Positions 1 through 8,864 of a stretch of 64,000 nucleotides of DNA are shown here, piece after piece (the stretch's first letter is position 1; every line of letters starts with the position of its first letter). This stretch comes from SIG575 sp964507395 (GTDB lineage: Bacteria; Bacillota; Clostridia; Oscillospirales; Acutalibacteraceae): NCBI GenBank assembly GCA_964507395.1, contig CAZDQE010000001.1, positions 45,006-109,005 on the forward strand. The letters run 5' to 3'. The notes under the pieces are model-generated. The model was given only the letters and a program-made list of their open reading frames with translations. It had not been told where the DNA came from and made no database searches. A program made the translations under genes and the position numbers.

Positions 1-548
1 ATATTTTCGTAGGTACCCGCACCGCCGTTTCCGCCTGTGTTTGCGTGAATAATTATCTCGTCACCGTAAACATAATCAACATTTGCGTAAAAAATGTTTT
101 CTATGTTGTAGTATCCGGGAAATTCATAATAAAACTTCTTATTTTTCACCGTTGCTTCAAGAAGAAAAACTTTTTTTCCGTCAGCTTTTGCTGAAAGGAG
201 TTTTATGTCACCAAAGGATGATTTCTGACTCTGCATAATCTCAGCGTCTGAAAAGCTGTATGTTTCATCATTTTTTACGGGATTATCTGAGTTTGTACTG
301 TTCCCTGAAACAACAGTACCGGTTGTTTCATTGCTCTTGTTGGCAGATGTCGCATCGTTTTCTTCTTCATAAGAGTGGGCAGAATCGGTGTCAGATACAT
401 TCTCTGCGGCTTCATCGGAAAGGGTGTAGGGGTTGGTGATGTCATTGTTTGTGTTGTCGTCATCTGATTTTACAAAAATTATCAGAACTACGATACCCAC
501 CAGCACAAGAGCCGAAATTGCGATGAGTATTTTTTGAGTATTTTTCAT
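1..548 (-). CDS. Membrane-anchored or secreted protein, C-terminus cut by window edge
   Basis: The frame is open on the minus strand from ATG at 548 to the window edge, about 182 codons. A GAGGAG ribosome binding site lies 7-8 nt upstream of the ATG. The N-terminus is short and basic (MKNTQK), followed by a hydrophobic segment at about residues 8-26, which fits an uncleaved anchor or signal peptide; I see no lipobox cysteine. After that comes a Ser/Thr/Asp/Glu/Asn-rich linker of roughly 75 residues and then a more ordered part, the start of a probable extracellular beta-rich domain with a Gly-rich stretch near the edge. I do not recognise the family. The gene reads in the same direction as the hydrolase that follows in coordinates, so it could be its downstream neighbour in one transcript (41 bp gap). 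Confidence 0.7.
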   Translation of the reverse strand, partial: MKNTQKILIAISALVLVGIVVLIIFVKSDDDNTNNDITNPYTLSDEAAENVSDTDSAHSYEEENDATSANKSNETTGTVVSGNSTNSDNPVKNDETYSFSDAEIMQSQKSSFGDIKLLSAKADGKKVFLLEATVKNKKFYYEFPGYYNIENIFYANVDYVYGDEIIIHANTGGNGGAGTYEN

Positions 549-589
549 TATATTCCATTCTCCTCAGAGTGAGTTAAATTTCTGTAAAT

Positions 590-1552
590 TCAGATGCATA
601 AAATTTTCTGACACCACTGAGCTATGTTGACCATTACTTCTTCTTTACCGAATTCGTTGAGAATTTCGTGCCTCATTCTGTCATAAAGCTTCATTGTGAC
701 CTTCTTATGGCCTGAAGATACGAGTTCGTTATAAACCTTCTCAACGCCTGCACCGTAACTTCCGACGGGATCTTCTTTACCTGCAACAAGGAAAATCGGA
801 AGAGCAGACGGAACTTTCGTATACCATTCTTTTTTTGATACATTGTCAAGCACACTGAATAAATCAGTAAATCCTTTTGCTGTGAAAAGGAATCCGCAAA
901 GGGGATCATCATTATATTTTTTTACAACAGCCTTGTCTGTTGAAAGCCAGCCGAAGCCGTTGTCGTCTTTTGATGCACATCTTTTGTTGTATGTGCCGAA
1001 AGCTACTGAGTTAATGAATTTGCTTCTGTGCTTTGAGCCCTTGATTTTTGCAACTGCGTTTGCCAACATAATTCCCATGCCTGCAGCAGGGTTAGGACCG
1101 CTGGTTCCGCAGATGATTGCAGCATCAATGTCGTCTGCATACTGAGCTATATAGCTTCTTGCGACAAAGGAGCCCATACTGTGACCGAAAAGTACAACAG
1201 GAACATCTGGAAATTCGCGCTTTGCTCTGAGTGTTACAGTGTGAACATCTTCGACAAAAGTTTTCCAGCCGTCTTTTTCACCAAAATAACCTAAATCTTC
1301 AGTTGTTTTGATGCTTCTGCCGTGGCCTACATGGTCGCTGACAAAAACGGCAAAACCGATAGTTGTAAGGAACTCAGCAAATTCTTCGTATCTGTCGCCG
1401 TACTCTGCCATTCCGTGAGTAATCTGAAAAATTCCTTTGATTTTGTCGGGATCATCGGGTGTCCAGCTTTGGTAGAAAATTTCAGCAAGTCCCGATGAGG
1501 AGACGAAAGTATTGCCGTTCTGAGTTGAATATGTATTATGCATTATGCCCAT
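590..1552 (-). CDS. Alpha/beta hydrolase, monoacylglycerol-lipase-like (serine aminopeptidase S33 family)
   Basis: A 320-residue cytoplasmic-looking protein with the complete alpha/beta hydrolase triad. The nucleophile elbow GHSMGS puts Ser at residue 125, the acid is probably Asp261 in AGKEDPVG, and the histidine is probably His295 in RMRHEI. HG at 46-47 would supply the oxyanion region, and the GHGRS block near 76-80 is typical of lysophospholipase or monoglyceride lipase relatives. Members hydrolyse acylglycerols or other small esters; the substrate cannot be read from sequence. The start at 1552 has a GGGAGG site 8 nt upstream; the alternative ATG three codons later is less well spaced. 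The gene is transcribed away from the two-component system that begins at 1736. Confidence 0.85.
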   Translation of the reverse strand: MGIMHNTYSTQNGNTFVSSSGLAEIFYQSWTPDDPDKIKGIFQITHGMAEYGDRYEEFAEFLTTIGFAVFVSDHVGHGRSIKTTEDLGYFGEKDGWKTFVEDVHTVTLRAKREFPDVPVVLFGHSMGSFVARSYIAQYADDIDAAIICGTSGPNPAAGMGIMLANAVAKIKGSKHRSKFINSVAFGTYNKRCASKDDNGFGWLSTDKAVVKKYNDDPLCGFLFTAKGFTDLFSVLDNVSKKEWYTKVPSALPIFLVAGKEDPVGSYGAGVEKVYNELVSSGHKKVTMKLYDRMRHEILNEFGKEEVMVNIAQWCQKILCI

Positions 1553-1656
1553 AAGAAATACCTCCCTGTATTTTATACTAACATTGTATCACAGTTTTGC
1601 AGGAAAAACCATAATAATACAAAAAAATAAATAATTATTATAATTTTTTCATTTGG

Positions 1657-1685
1657 TTGACTATTTTTTTATTTTATGTAATAAT
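1657..1685 (+). promoter_or_regulatory. Probable sigma-A promoter of the two-component system
   Basis: TTGACT (1657-1662) is followed after 17 bp by AATAAT (1680-1685) in a very AT-rich stretch. It lies about 50 bp upstream of the response regulator ATG at 1736. A second TATAAT at 1709-1714 lacks a good -35 box. Confidence 0.4.
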
Positions 1686-1735
1686 TAATACGGTATATCT
1701 ATAACGAATATAATTCGGAAAGGATTGAAATATTT

Positions 1736-2431
1736 ATGGAAAAGATACTTATTGTTGACGATGAAGTAGAAATTGCGGAGCTTATTTCAGATGCTTTAAG
1801 CGATGAAGGCTTTGAAACAATGACTGCTAATGACGGCGAGACCGGTCTTGAGCTTGCATCGAAAAATCCTGACATTTCCTTGATTCTTCTTGATATTATG
1901 ATGCCGAAGGTTGACGGTCTTACTCTTTGCAGAAAAATCAGAGATACAATTACGTGTCCCATAATTTTTGTAAGTGCAAAAAGCAGAACTCTTGATGTTG
2001 TGGTTGGTCTTGAAATGGGTGCTGACGATTACATTACAAAGCCTTTTGTTGTAGAAGAGCTTGTAGCTAAAGTAAAAGCTCACATAAGACGTGACAGAAG
2101 AAGCGGAACAGTGACAGAAGTCAGTAACGATATTATTGCAATCGGTGAGTTTGAACTTCATAAGGACAGTTATGAGCTTCTTAAAAATAAAGTAAGAATT
2201 GTACTTTCGACAAGAGAATTTCAGCTTCTTGAGTATCTTATGACAAATGCGGGAAAGGTTTTGTCAAGAGAAGAAATTTTCAACCATGTATGGGGCTCTG
2301 AATACGGTGACATAGGCACTGTAGCCGTCAACATAAAAAATCTCAGAAACAAAATAGACGAAGACGGTAAATATATAAAGACCGTATGGGGCGTAGGCTA
2401 TAAATTTGTTTCTTCTCTTTCGGGTGAATAA
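1736..2431 (+). CDS. OmpR/PhoB-family response regulator
   Basis: A 231-residue two-domain regulator. The receiver domain (about 1-118) has the acidic pair Asp8/Asp9, the phospho-acceptor Asp53 in LLDIMMP, and the conserved lysine in the ITKPF block near residue 100. The C-terminal winged helix (about 135-228) shows the usual TxREFxLLxYL, VLSREEI and RNKI...VWGVGYK signatures. It would bind DNA as a phosphorylated dimer. The partner kinase begins 6 bp downstream, so the two are surely cotranscribed. The regulated genes cannot be told from the sequence; the YfhO-like gene on the opposite strand is only a neighbour. An AAAGGA site precedes the ATG with rather long spacing. Confidence 0.93.
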   Translation: MEKILIVDDEVEIAELISDALSDEGFETMTANDGETGLELASKNPDISLILLDIMMPKVDGLTLCRKIRDTITCPIIFVSAKSRTLDVVVGLEMGADDYITKPFVVEELVAKVKAHIRRDRRSGTVTEVSNDIIAIGEFELHKDSYELLKNKVRIVLSTREFQLLEYLMTNAGKVLSREEIFNHVWGSEYGDIGTVAVNIKNLRNKIDEDGKYIKTVWGVGYKFVSSLSGE

Positions 2432-2436
2432 GAAAA

Positions 2437-3792
2437 ATGAGTATCAGAAAACGAATTTCATTAATGTTCGTTGTGGTGTTCGTTATCAACTTTGTTGCAT
2501 TTTTCTTCTTTTCGCTGGGGGTTTTACCTTCAGGTGTTAATGCAAGAGTCAGCGTTATGAAAAAAGAAATCAACAGAACTGTTGACAGAATCATTTCCGA
2601 GCTTCAGATATCAGACAACTTTTATGAGTCTGTAGATGAAGAAAGAATCGGTGATAATATTCTCATATATATCGAAGACCTTGACGGTAACATTGTTTAC
2701 GCATATCCCGACAGTAACGCGTACAAGCTTATCAATGATGAAAGCAGCCTTTACATAACGGCATCAGAGAAGTTTCTGTCAACAAACAGTAACGGTCAGC
2801 AGGTTTATTTTATAAAGGCAGCGGCATTGATGAGTGAGAGCTTTTCTTTCAGCGATATACCTGACTTTATGAGCCTATATCTTGTGCAGATTATTGGATT
2901 TGAAGTTGTTATATTTATTATTGCAATGATTATCATAATTGTTTCTGTAAGAAGAATGATTCTTATTCCTCTTGAAAATCTGGCAAAATCAATCCGTGGT
3001 TACAATAAGAATGCTTTTACGGAAGAAAATACCGAAAAGAATGAGCTGAAGTCTCTGACTAAAGACTTCGACACGCTGACGGAAGCAATAAACGAGGAGC
3101 ATCGCAAGCAGACACGAATTATCGCTTCGATGTCACACGATATCAAAACTCCCCTGACTTCAATCATGGGTTATGCTGAACAGCTCAAAAAAGACGATAT
3201 TTCGAAAGAACGTCATGACAGATACGTAAAAACCATCTATGAGAAGTCACTTGCTATCAAAAGACTTATCGAAAACCTTGATGACTATATCACATATAAC
3301 GATAAGGCGGATTCTACTGAAAAAACTATTGTTTCGGTGAAACAGCTCATCAGCGCAGTTGATTCATATTATCGTGATGACCTTGAAAGAGTAAATTGCA
3401 ATTTTGTGATTGAAGACAAAACCACGGATGCGTTGATTACAGTTAATAAGTCTGATATGCTTCGCGTATTCGGAAATGTTATCAGTAACAGTATAAAGCA
3501 CCGGAGAGAGGAACAACCGTTTGAAATCCTGATTGAGGTTTCTCAGTCAAGCCGTGAAGTTACTTTCAGACTATCGGATAACGGCGAGGGCGTTCCGCCT
3601 GACCAGTACAGAAAGATTTTCGAGCCTCTTTACACAACAGATGAAAGCCGCAGCAAATCGGTTTCGGGACTAGGTCTTTCAATATGCAAGGATATTATTG
3701 AAGCACATTTGGGCAGAATCTATGCCCAAAAATCAAAGTATGAAACAGGTCTTTCGATCTGTTTCTCAATTCCTCGTGCAAACAAAAAATAA
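2437..3792 (+). CDS. Membrane sensor histidine kinase
   Basis: A 451-residue kinase with a first membrane helix at about 9-30, an extracytoplasmic sensor of roughly 115 residues, a second helix at about 148-172 and a short HAMP-like linker. The HisKA domain has the phospho-acceptor His234 in MSHDIKTPLTS. The HATPase domain has the N box (NVISNSIKH), a G1 box (DNGEGVPP) and a G2 box (SGLGLSICK). It senses an unknown extracellular signal and phosphorylates the regulator encoded 6 bp upstream. It ends 20 bp before a strong bidirectional hairpin. Domain architecture and length are normal. Confidence 0.93.
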   Translation: MSIRKRISLMFVVVFVINFVAFFFFSLGVLPSGVNARVSVMKKEINRTVDRIISELQISDNFYESVDEERIGDNILIYIEDLDGNIVYAYPDSNAYKLINDESSLYITASEKFLSTNSNGQQVYFIKAAALMSESFSFSDIPDFMSLYLVQIIGFEVVIFIIAMIIIIVSVRRMILIPLENLAKSIRGYNKNAFTEENTEKNELKSLTKDFDTLTEAINEEHRKQTRIIASMSHDIKTPLTSIMGYAEQLKKDDISKERHDRYVKTIYEKSLAIKRLIENLDDYITYNDKADSTEKTIVSVKQLISAVDSYYRDDLERVNCNFVIEDKTTDALITVNKSDMLRVFGNVISNSIKHRREEQPFEILIEVSQSSREVTFRLSDNGEGVPPDQYRKIFEPLYTTDESRSKSVSGLGLSICKDIIEAHLGRIYAQKSKYETGLSICFSIPRANKK

Positions 3793-3811
3793 AATATTCT
3801 GACAAAAAAGT

Positions 3812-3842
3812 AAGGTAGATACCACACATTGGTATCTACCTT
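3812..3842. terminator. Bidirectional terminator between sensor kinase and YfhO-like gene
   Basis: A perfect 13-bp stem (AAGGTAGATACCA and its complement) closes a 5-nt loop. It is followed by GTTTTTAT on the plus strand and ACTTTTTTG on the minus strand, and sits between two convergent genes. Confidence 0.9.
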
Positions 3843-3846
3843 GTTT

Positions 3847-6699
3847 TTATTCTTCAGGAGTTTCTTCCGTTGATGAAATTTCATCAGTGGGGATTTGCTC
3901 ACTTATCTCACGAAGAAGAATTTCTGCATTCTGTCTGTCTATTTCCGTTCTTCTTTCTTCGGAAAGCTGAGATTCTTCCTCGGGGTCGAAGCACATTACA
4001 AGTTCTCTCATAAAATGTCTTTTTCTGATAATAAGAATATATGCAAGAAGTACTACAATACCGATGCCTGTCAGACCGAGACCGATTATAAATCCCTGTG
4101 GTGTATATTTGAACTCAACTGTGTGAGTGCCTGCCGAAAGATGAATTCCTATGAGTGCTTCTCCGAGTGACAGCATTTCTTCCTTTTCAATTTTTTCGCC
4201 GTCAACTGTAATTGTCCAACCTGTGTCATATGGGATTGACGTGTAGAGTATGCCGCTTTCCTGTGCTGTAACGGTGCCCTTGATTTCCGTGTCAGTAAAG
4301 GTTTCGATATCCATGGATTGACTCTTGAGGATGTTATAGCCCTTTGTGAATTTTTCCATGTTGATTGAACGGAGCATAAAATCTGCATATCCGTCTGTAA
4401 CGCCTTCTTTTATTGTAAATCTTAATGTTACAGCTTCATTTTTTTCACATTCACCTAAGTCAAGTATATAGTGCTCATCGTCAATATCCTGTGTCATTTC
4501 ATTTCCTAAATGCTCAACAGTAAGTGTTTCAAGATTTCCTGAGTCTACATAAAGATAAAGATTCTTTGTTTCCTCAGGAAGAATAAGCACCGTGATTTCA
4601 CCGCTGCCGTTTGTCGAATCTGCAGTGAAATAGAAGCAGTCGGAACCGTCTGAGGGATTTGAAATATCACTTACACCGAAGCCTGAAATATCAAAAATCT
4701 CTTCAGCTTCAAAAACATCAGCTATGCCTGTTGCACGCTCAAAGTAATCGTTCTGAACTGTAAAGGGATCATAGTTGTCATAATCCCAGTCAGTCATTGA
4801 GGAATCGACCATGTAAGCTATGGGAAGAGAATACTTATTTTCATATGCGGTAAAAGTATCGTTTCCTGCAATCTGTGTAAACAGTTCACTGTTCATTCTT
4901 ACACTGTCTGAGTTGTTTACAATATAATCAAGCGCGAACATAGCGTTGTAAACGGGTGTCTGCATATTGTAGGTGTATGAGTTGATATAGTTTCCGTAAA
5001 GACCTAAATTCTGCTGAAGGTTTGCAAGCTTTTCGTAAGCCATTGATGAAAAGATTGAAACGCCGTTGTAATTGTACCAACAGGGATCCATTCTCGTGCG
5101 AAGGGAAGTAAGCTCCATTCTGTAGGTGTTGTCACTGCCATGGTCGATATCAATTTCCTCTTTTACTGCGACAAAATCATTATAGTCAGAACTGTAATAC
5201 TTAAGCTCCTGATTCATAACATAGTTATCGGTGTTTGCTATTGCATATTCTGACACAAAACAGCAGAACAGGAAGAGTGCAGTAGCCTGTCTGTTGTATT
5301 TTTTGTTGCTGAAAATATAGAAAGCTGCCGAATAGATAATTGCAAACACAAGGCTGATTATTACAGAATAATCGTCAACGTTTTTTGAACCGATTTTTTC
5401 CGCAAGTACAATAAAAGCTACTGTACCGAAACCGATTCCGAGAAGCTCTTTTGGTTTGAATTCGCGGATTCTCATAAGGGTTTTGAAAGCAACAACAAGA
5501 ATTATAAAGGTGTACATGAAGGAGAATCTGTAAGGCAGATCATTGGGGTAATGGAAGCCGTGCCAGATGTAGTTAAGATAGTTTGTGTTGAAGCTTATAA
5601 AAAGAACACCTAAGAGGGCTGTTGTAGAAATTTTCTCACGAAGAGGGATCGATTTTGTGAAGTAGAAAAGGGGAACCAACATTGCTGTTGCAACAGAACA
5701 GTAAACATTTGGAAGAACATCGTCGCCGCTGCTTCTTATCGTAGGCTCCACGCTTGCAAGATGGTTTGCAAGGAAGTCAAAAACATTGTTATACATTTCA
5801 AAATCTTCAGGGAATGTTCCGGAAGTTGCAGAGCAGGCTTTAAGAATAAAGTAGGTGGGAATAAGTGCAAAAGCCACACAAAGAGCCGCGGTAATTGCAC
5901 CGAAAGCGAATGTAACACCGCTCATGAAAAATCTTGAAGAACGGATTTTGTAAATGAAGCCTTTGTTGAATGGCTTATTTTTCTCAAAAGGAAGTCTGAA
6001 ATCTTCAAGAGTAGCTGAGAAACTGTAATTTGTAAAGAAGTAATAAATAAAATAAATTACTGAGAACAGGCATACCATGTAAGCCATGTAGTAGTTTGAA
6101 AACATGGTGATTGCCAGTGAGAAAATAAATGTAAGCGGTTTACCTTTATTTATTATTCTTTCAATTCCAAGCAAAACAATGGGGAGAAGTGCAAAAGCAT
6201 CAAGCCACATGAGATTCCAGTAGTAGGCTATAAAATATCCGCTGAAAGCGTAAAGCACGCCGAAGCCCGCGGTAATATAACTGTGTTTGTTAAGGCTTTT
6301 TTTCAGGTACCACGTGAATGTTGCGGAAGCAATTGTTGCCTTTGTGAAAATTATTACACCGATTGCAACGGGAATATTTTCATGGCTGAAAAGGAGTATC
6401 AGGAGTGAAAGAGGGCTTGACAGGTAATTATAGAAGTTTCCGAGAAAGCTTGAGCCGCCGCCAGCATTCCACGAATAAAGCAGGCTTGAACCGTCTTTTA
6501 TTCTTTCATAAAGTTCAGCAAACAACGGACCGTACTGATGGTAAAGGTCCATTCTGAGAATTGTGTGATTACCGAAGGGTATCATGTTGTAGCAGTAAGC
6601 AACAAGCAGGCTTATAAGTAAAGAGCCGAACATGGCAAGAAATATAAAACGGTTGTCATATAATTTGCTGTTTTTCAATTTTTTAATTACAGTATTCAT
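3847..6699 (-). CDS. YfhO-family polytopic membrane protein
   Basis: A 950-residue protein with a large polytopic N-terminal half (about 12 hydrophobic segments up to residue 520), then an extracytoplasmic region of some 350 residues, a last membrane helix around 875-895, and an acidic cytoplasmic tail. This fits the YfhO family, GT-C-like membrane proteins linked in Bacillus and Listeria to glycosylation of lipoteichoic acid or other wall glycans. An early conserved-looking block (RMDLYHQYGP at about residues 50-59) resembles the acidic catalytic loop of GT-C enzymes. The start ATG at 6699 is preceded by GCGAGG. It converges with the histidine kinase at a shared terminator. Substrate and acceptor are inferred only from family. 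Confidence 0.85.
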   Translation of the reverse strand: MNTVIKKLKNSKLYDNRFIFLAMFGSLLISLLVAYCYNMIPFGNHTILRMDLYHQYGPLFAELYERIKDGSSLLYSWNAGGGSSFLGNFYNYLSSPLSLLILLFSHENIPVAIGVIIFTKATIASATFTWYLKKSLNKHSYITAGFGVLYAFSGYFIAYYWNLMWLDAFALLPIVLLGIERIINKGKPLTFIFSLAITMFSNYYMAYMVCLFSVIYFIYYFFTNYSFSATLEDFRLPFEKNKPFNKGFIYKIRSSRFFMSGVTFAFGAITAALCVAFALIPTYFILKACSATSGTFPEDFEMYNNVFDFLANHLASVEPTIRSSGDDVLPNVYCSVATAMLVPLFYFTKSIPLREKISTTALLGVLFISFNTNYLNYIWHGFHYPNDLPYRFSFMYTFIILVVAFKTLMRIREFKPKELLGIGFGTVAFIVLAEKIGSKNVDDYSVIISLVFAIIYSAAFYIFSNKKYNRQATALFLFCCFVSEYAIANTDNYVMNQELKYYSSDYNDFVAVKEEIDIDHGSDNTYRMELTSLRTRMDPCWYNYNGVSIFSSMAYEKLANLQQNLGLYGNYINSYTYNMQTPVYNAMFALDYIVNNSDSVRMNSELFTQIAGNDTFTAYENKYSLPIAYMVDSSMTDWDYDNYDPFTVQNDYFERATGIADVFEAEEIFDISGFGVSDISNPSDGSDCFYFTADSTNGSGEITVLILPEETKNLYLYVDSGNLETLTVEHLGNEMTQDIDDEHYILDLGECEKNEAVTLRFTIKEGVTDGYADFMLRSINMEKFTKGYNILKSQSMDIETFTDTEIKGTVTAQESGILYTSIPYDTGWTITVDGEKIEKEEMLSLGEALIGIHLSAGTHTVEFKYTPQGFIIGLGLTGIGIVVLLAYILIIRKRHFMRELVMCFDPEEESQLSEERRTEIDRQNAEILLREISEQIPTDEISSTEETPEE

Positions 6700-6729
6700 T
6701 TCATACCTCGCTTAAGTATAGATATATTT

Positions 6730-6758
6730 AGTTTAACATAATCTTGTCCAATATTCAA
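6730..6758 (-). promoter_or_regulatory. Possible sigma-A promoter of the YfhO-like gene
   Basis: On the minus strand TTGAAT (plus 6753-6758) and TAAACT (plus 6730-6735) are 17 bp apart, about 31 bp before the ATG. The -10 box matches only four of six consensus bases. Confidence 0.35.
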
Positions 6759-6837
6759 CTGTCACAGGAAATTTAATAAATGAGTTCTATAAACGGACAA
6801 GAGAAAATATATATAGGACAAAGAGGTGACAGATAGG

Positions 6838-7830
6838 ATGGATAACAGATTTGATACAGCAATCGCTTTTCTTCCTGATGAAATCAAGAATCTGCTTAAG
6901 AATGTAAATGCTGAAATCAGATCAGGTGCCTATGAAATCAGAATCAGAACAGGCAAATGTATCGTTATAGAATCAGCAGTCGGAACATATTTTGTCGGAG
7001 AAAACAGAATTACGGGAATTTTCTCTGATGATTTGTATAAGGTCAGCACGGGACTGATGAAAGATTCATTTAACAGACTCTGCGGTTTTTCTGTTTACAG
7101 CCACCTTGACACAATTTCAAAGTGTTTTGTAACCCTGCCGTCAGGACACAGGGTAGGCATCTGCGGTACCGCCGTTACTGAAAACGGAAAAGTCAGCACA
7201 ATACGTGATATAAGCTCTCTTAATATCAGAATCGCAGGCGAATATAAAGGCTGTGCAGATGAGATTCTTTCGTGTGCGTTCGGGAATAAAATTCGCAATG
7301 TTATTATTGCAGGACCGCCATCAAGCGGTAAAACAACACTTCTGCGTGATATTGCGAGACAGATTTCAAGCGGAAAATTCGGGGAATATTACAAAGTTTC
7401 TGTTGTTGATGAAAGATGTGAGATTTCGCCTGTCAGTGACGGTATGTGTTTGTGTGATTTGGGTCCCAATACTGATGTTTTATCCTCATTCGGGAAAGCG
7501 GAAGGAATAATGTGTGCTTTGCGAGCCTTATCGCCCCGTCTTATAGTTTGTGATGAAATCGGCACTGAAGATGAATGTGAGGCAATAAAAAGCGCCTTGA
7601 ATTCAGGTGTCAGCTTTGCACTGAGTATTCACGCTTCGAGCAAGGAAGAGTTATTTATGAAGCCACAGTTTGAAAAGCTTGTCAGAAGCGGCGTTGAAGG
7701 AAGAGCCGTGATACTTGACAGTACGCCTTGCAGGATAAAAGAAATTTTACAGATAGGTGAAAAAGATGCTCAGACTCTCAGCTCTGTTTCTGTCAGCAGC
7801 AATAGTTCTTGTTGCAGGACAGCTTGCTAA
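6838..7830 (+). CDS. spoIIIAA: Stage III sporulation protein AA, ATPase of the SpoIIIA channel
   Basis: A 330-residue secretion-type ATPase that powers the SpoIIIA-SpoIIQ channel between mother cell and engulfed forespore. The Walker A motif GPPSSGKTT lies at 159-167 and the Walker B region LIVCDEIG at 235-242. The SHLDTISKCFVTLPSGHRVG region is typical of the family. I place the start at ATG 6838, because AGAGGTG sits 9 nt upstream; the in-frame GTG at 6826 overlaps that site. The gene runs 65 bp into spoIIIAB, so the last 20 or so residues are a Ser/Cys-rich tail read out of frame with spoIIIAB and unlike the family. Sigma-E control is expected from the family, but I saw no convincing sigma-E promoter. 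Confidence 0.95.
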   Translation: MDNRFDTAIAFLPDEIKNLLKNVNAEIRSGAYEIRIRTGKCIVIESAVGTYFVGENRITGIFSDDLYKVSTGLMKDSFNRLCGFSVYSHLDTISKCFVTLPSGHRVGICGTAVTENGKVSTIRDISSLNIRIAGEYKGCADEILSCAFGNKIRNVIIAGPPSSGKTTLLRDIARQISSGKFGEYYKVSVVDERCEISPVSDGMCLCDLGPNTDVLSSFGKAEGIMCALRALSPRLIVCDEIGTEDECEAIKSALNSGVSFALSIHASSKEELFMKPQFEKLVRSGVEGRAVILDSTPCRIKEILQIGEKDAQTLSSVSVSSNSSCCRTAC

Positions 7831-8269
7831 CAAGAGAATGAAAAAGCGTATTTCTTCTCTTCAGCAATTTATAATTTTTATTGAAGGAATCAATTCGCAG
7901 ATTTCATTTTCAAAGAGAAACATAGAAGAAATCATATATGATTTATCTTGTATCGGTGAAACGAAACTGAAAACAATATGTGAACTATCAAAAAATGATA
8001 ATCCGGATTTTTCAGGTAAATGGAGAGAGTCCGTTGAAAAATTTTCTGCAGATGATTGTCTGAAAGGGGAGGATGGAAAAATTCTTCTTTCTTTCGGTAA
8101 AAGCCTCGGCGTTACTGATTTGCAAGGACAGAGCAGTAACTGCAGGCTTCATATTGCAATGCTTGAAAAACAGCTTGTAAAAGCACAGCAGGAGTTCGAT
8201 GAAAAGTCAAAAACAAACTCAGCTTTGAGTCTTTTTCTGGCACTGGCAGTAATAATAATTTTTTGTTGA
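7766..8269 (+). CDS. spoIIIAB: Stage III sporulation protein AB
   Basis: A 167-residue protein with an N-terminal membrane helix (about 3-21), a helical body and a hydrophobic C-terminus (about 150-167) that ends in a cysteine at the stop. Length, the basic motif after the first helix (ANKRMKKR) and position second in the spoIIIA operon identify it. SpoIIIAB is structurally related to GspF-type platform proteins and is thought to dock the ATPase SpoIIIAA at the mother-cell membrane. The ATG at 7766 has AGGTGA 5 nt upstream; a GTG at 7757 lies inside that site and is rejected. The start lies within spoIIIAA, which implies translational coupling. Confidence 0.92.
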   Translation: MLRLSALFLSAAIVLVAGQLANKRMKKRISSLQQFIIFIEGINSQISFSKRNIEEIIYDLSCIGETKLKTICELSKNDNPDFSGKWRESVEKFSADDCLKGEDGKILLSFGKSLGVTDLQGQSSNCRLHIAMLEKQLVKAQQEFDEKSKTNSALSLFLALAVIIIFC

Positions 8270-8280
8270 AGGAAAAAAAC

Positions 8281-8475
8281 ATGGGAATTGAAGTAGTGAT
8301 AAAAATTGCAGTAATAGGACTTCTTGTGGCGATAATAAATCAGATTCTTTCAAAGTGCGGCAGAGATGAATATGCTCTTCTTGTAACTCTCGCAGGACTT
8401 CTTGTTGTTTTTCTGATGATAATACCGTACATAAACGAACTGACTGAAACTTTTTCTTCCGTGTTTGATTTGTAA
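8281..8475 (+). CDS. spoIIIAC: Stage III sporulation protein AC
   Basis: A 64-residue protein made of two membrane helices (about 4-22 and 35-55) around a short loop containing SKCGRDEYALLVTLAG, the typical SpoIIIAC pattern. With SpoIIIAD it forms part of the membrane platform of the mother cell-forespore channel. The ATG at 8281 has AAGGA 7 nt upstream. Extending to the TTG at 8263 would add six residues and overlap the end of spoIIIAB, so I prefer the ATG. The next gene starts 2 bp after the stop. Confidence 0.93.
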   Translation: MGIEVVIKIAVIGLLVAIINQILSKCGRDEYALLVTLAGLLVVFLMIIPYINELTETFSSVFDL

Positions 8476-8477
8476 AG

Positions 8478-8855
8478 ATGAAGATTTTTATTCTTGCAAT
8501 AGTAATTGCTTTTATCTGTATGCTTGTCAGACATATTAAACCTGAATACGCACTTTTATGTCAGCTTTGCGGCGTGATTGTTATAGGTGTTTATCTTTTG
8601 TCTTCTCTGGAAGAGATAACGAGTTCTCTCGGTGATTTGATTTCGCAAAGCGGAATAGACCTGTCATTTCTTGAAATTCTGCTGAAAGCGCTTTGTTTTT
8701 CGATTCTTACGGATATCGCATCGACAATCTGCCGTGACAGCGGAAATAATACACTTGCAAATTCAGTTGAGCTTGCAGGAAAAACAGTGATTGTTGTTCT
8801 TGCTTTGCCGATACTGAAAAAATTAGCAGAAGCGGCAATAGGTTTTATAAATTAA
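8478..8855 (+). CDS. spoIIIAD: Stage III sporulation protein AD
   Basis: A 125-residue polytopic protein with about four hydrophobic segments. The central LKALCFSILTDIASTICRDSG motif region and the following NTLANSVELAGK stretch are characteristic of SpoIIIAD. It works with SpoIIIAC in the channel's membrane base. It starts 2 bp after spoIIIAC and ends 9 bp before spoIIIAE, so it belongs to the same transcript. There is no separate promoter. Confidence 0.93.
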   Translation: MKIFILAIVIAFICMLVRHIKPEYALLCQLCGVIVIGVYLLSSLEEITSSLGDLISQSGIDLSFLEILLKALCFSILTDIASTICRDSGNNTLANSVELAGKTVIVVLALPILKKLAEAAIGFIN

Positions 8856-8864
8856 GAGGTAAAA

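Noticed and set aside
843..1145. Plus-strand frame of 100 codons opposite the first hydrolase
   Set aside because: It is a shadow of the hydrolase gene, which has a full catalytic triad and a good start.
6826..6837. GTG start of spoIIIAA at 6826
   Set aside because: The GTG is part of the AGAGGTG ribosome binding site that serves the ATG at 6838.
6760..6837. Sigma-E promoter before spoIIIAA
   Set aside because: Expected from the family, but no stretch matches both sigma-E boxes at correct spacing, so it is not listed.
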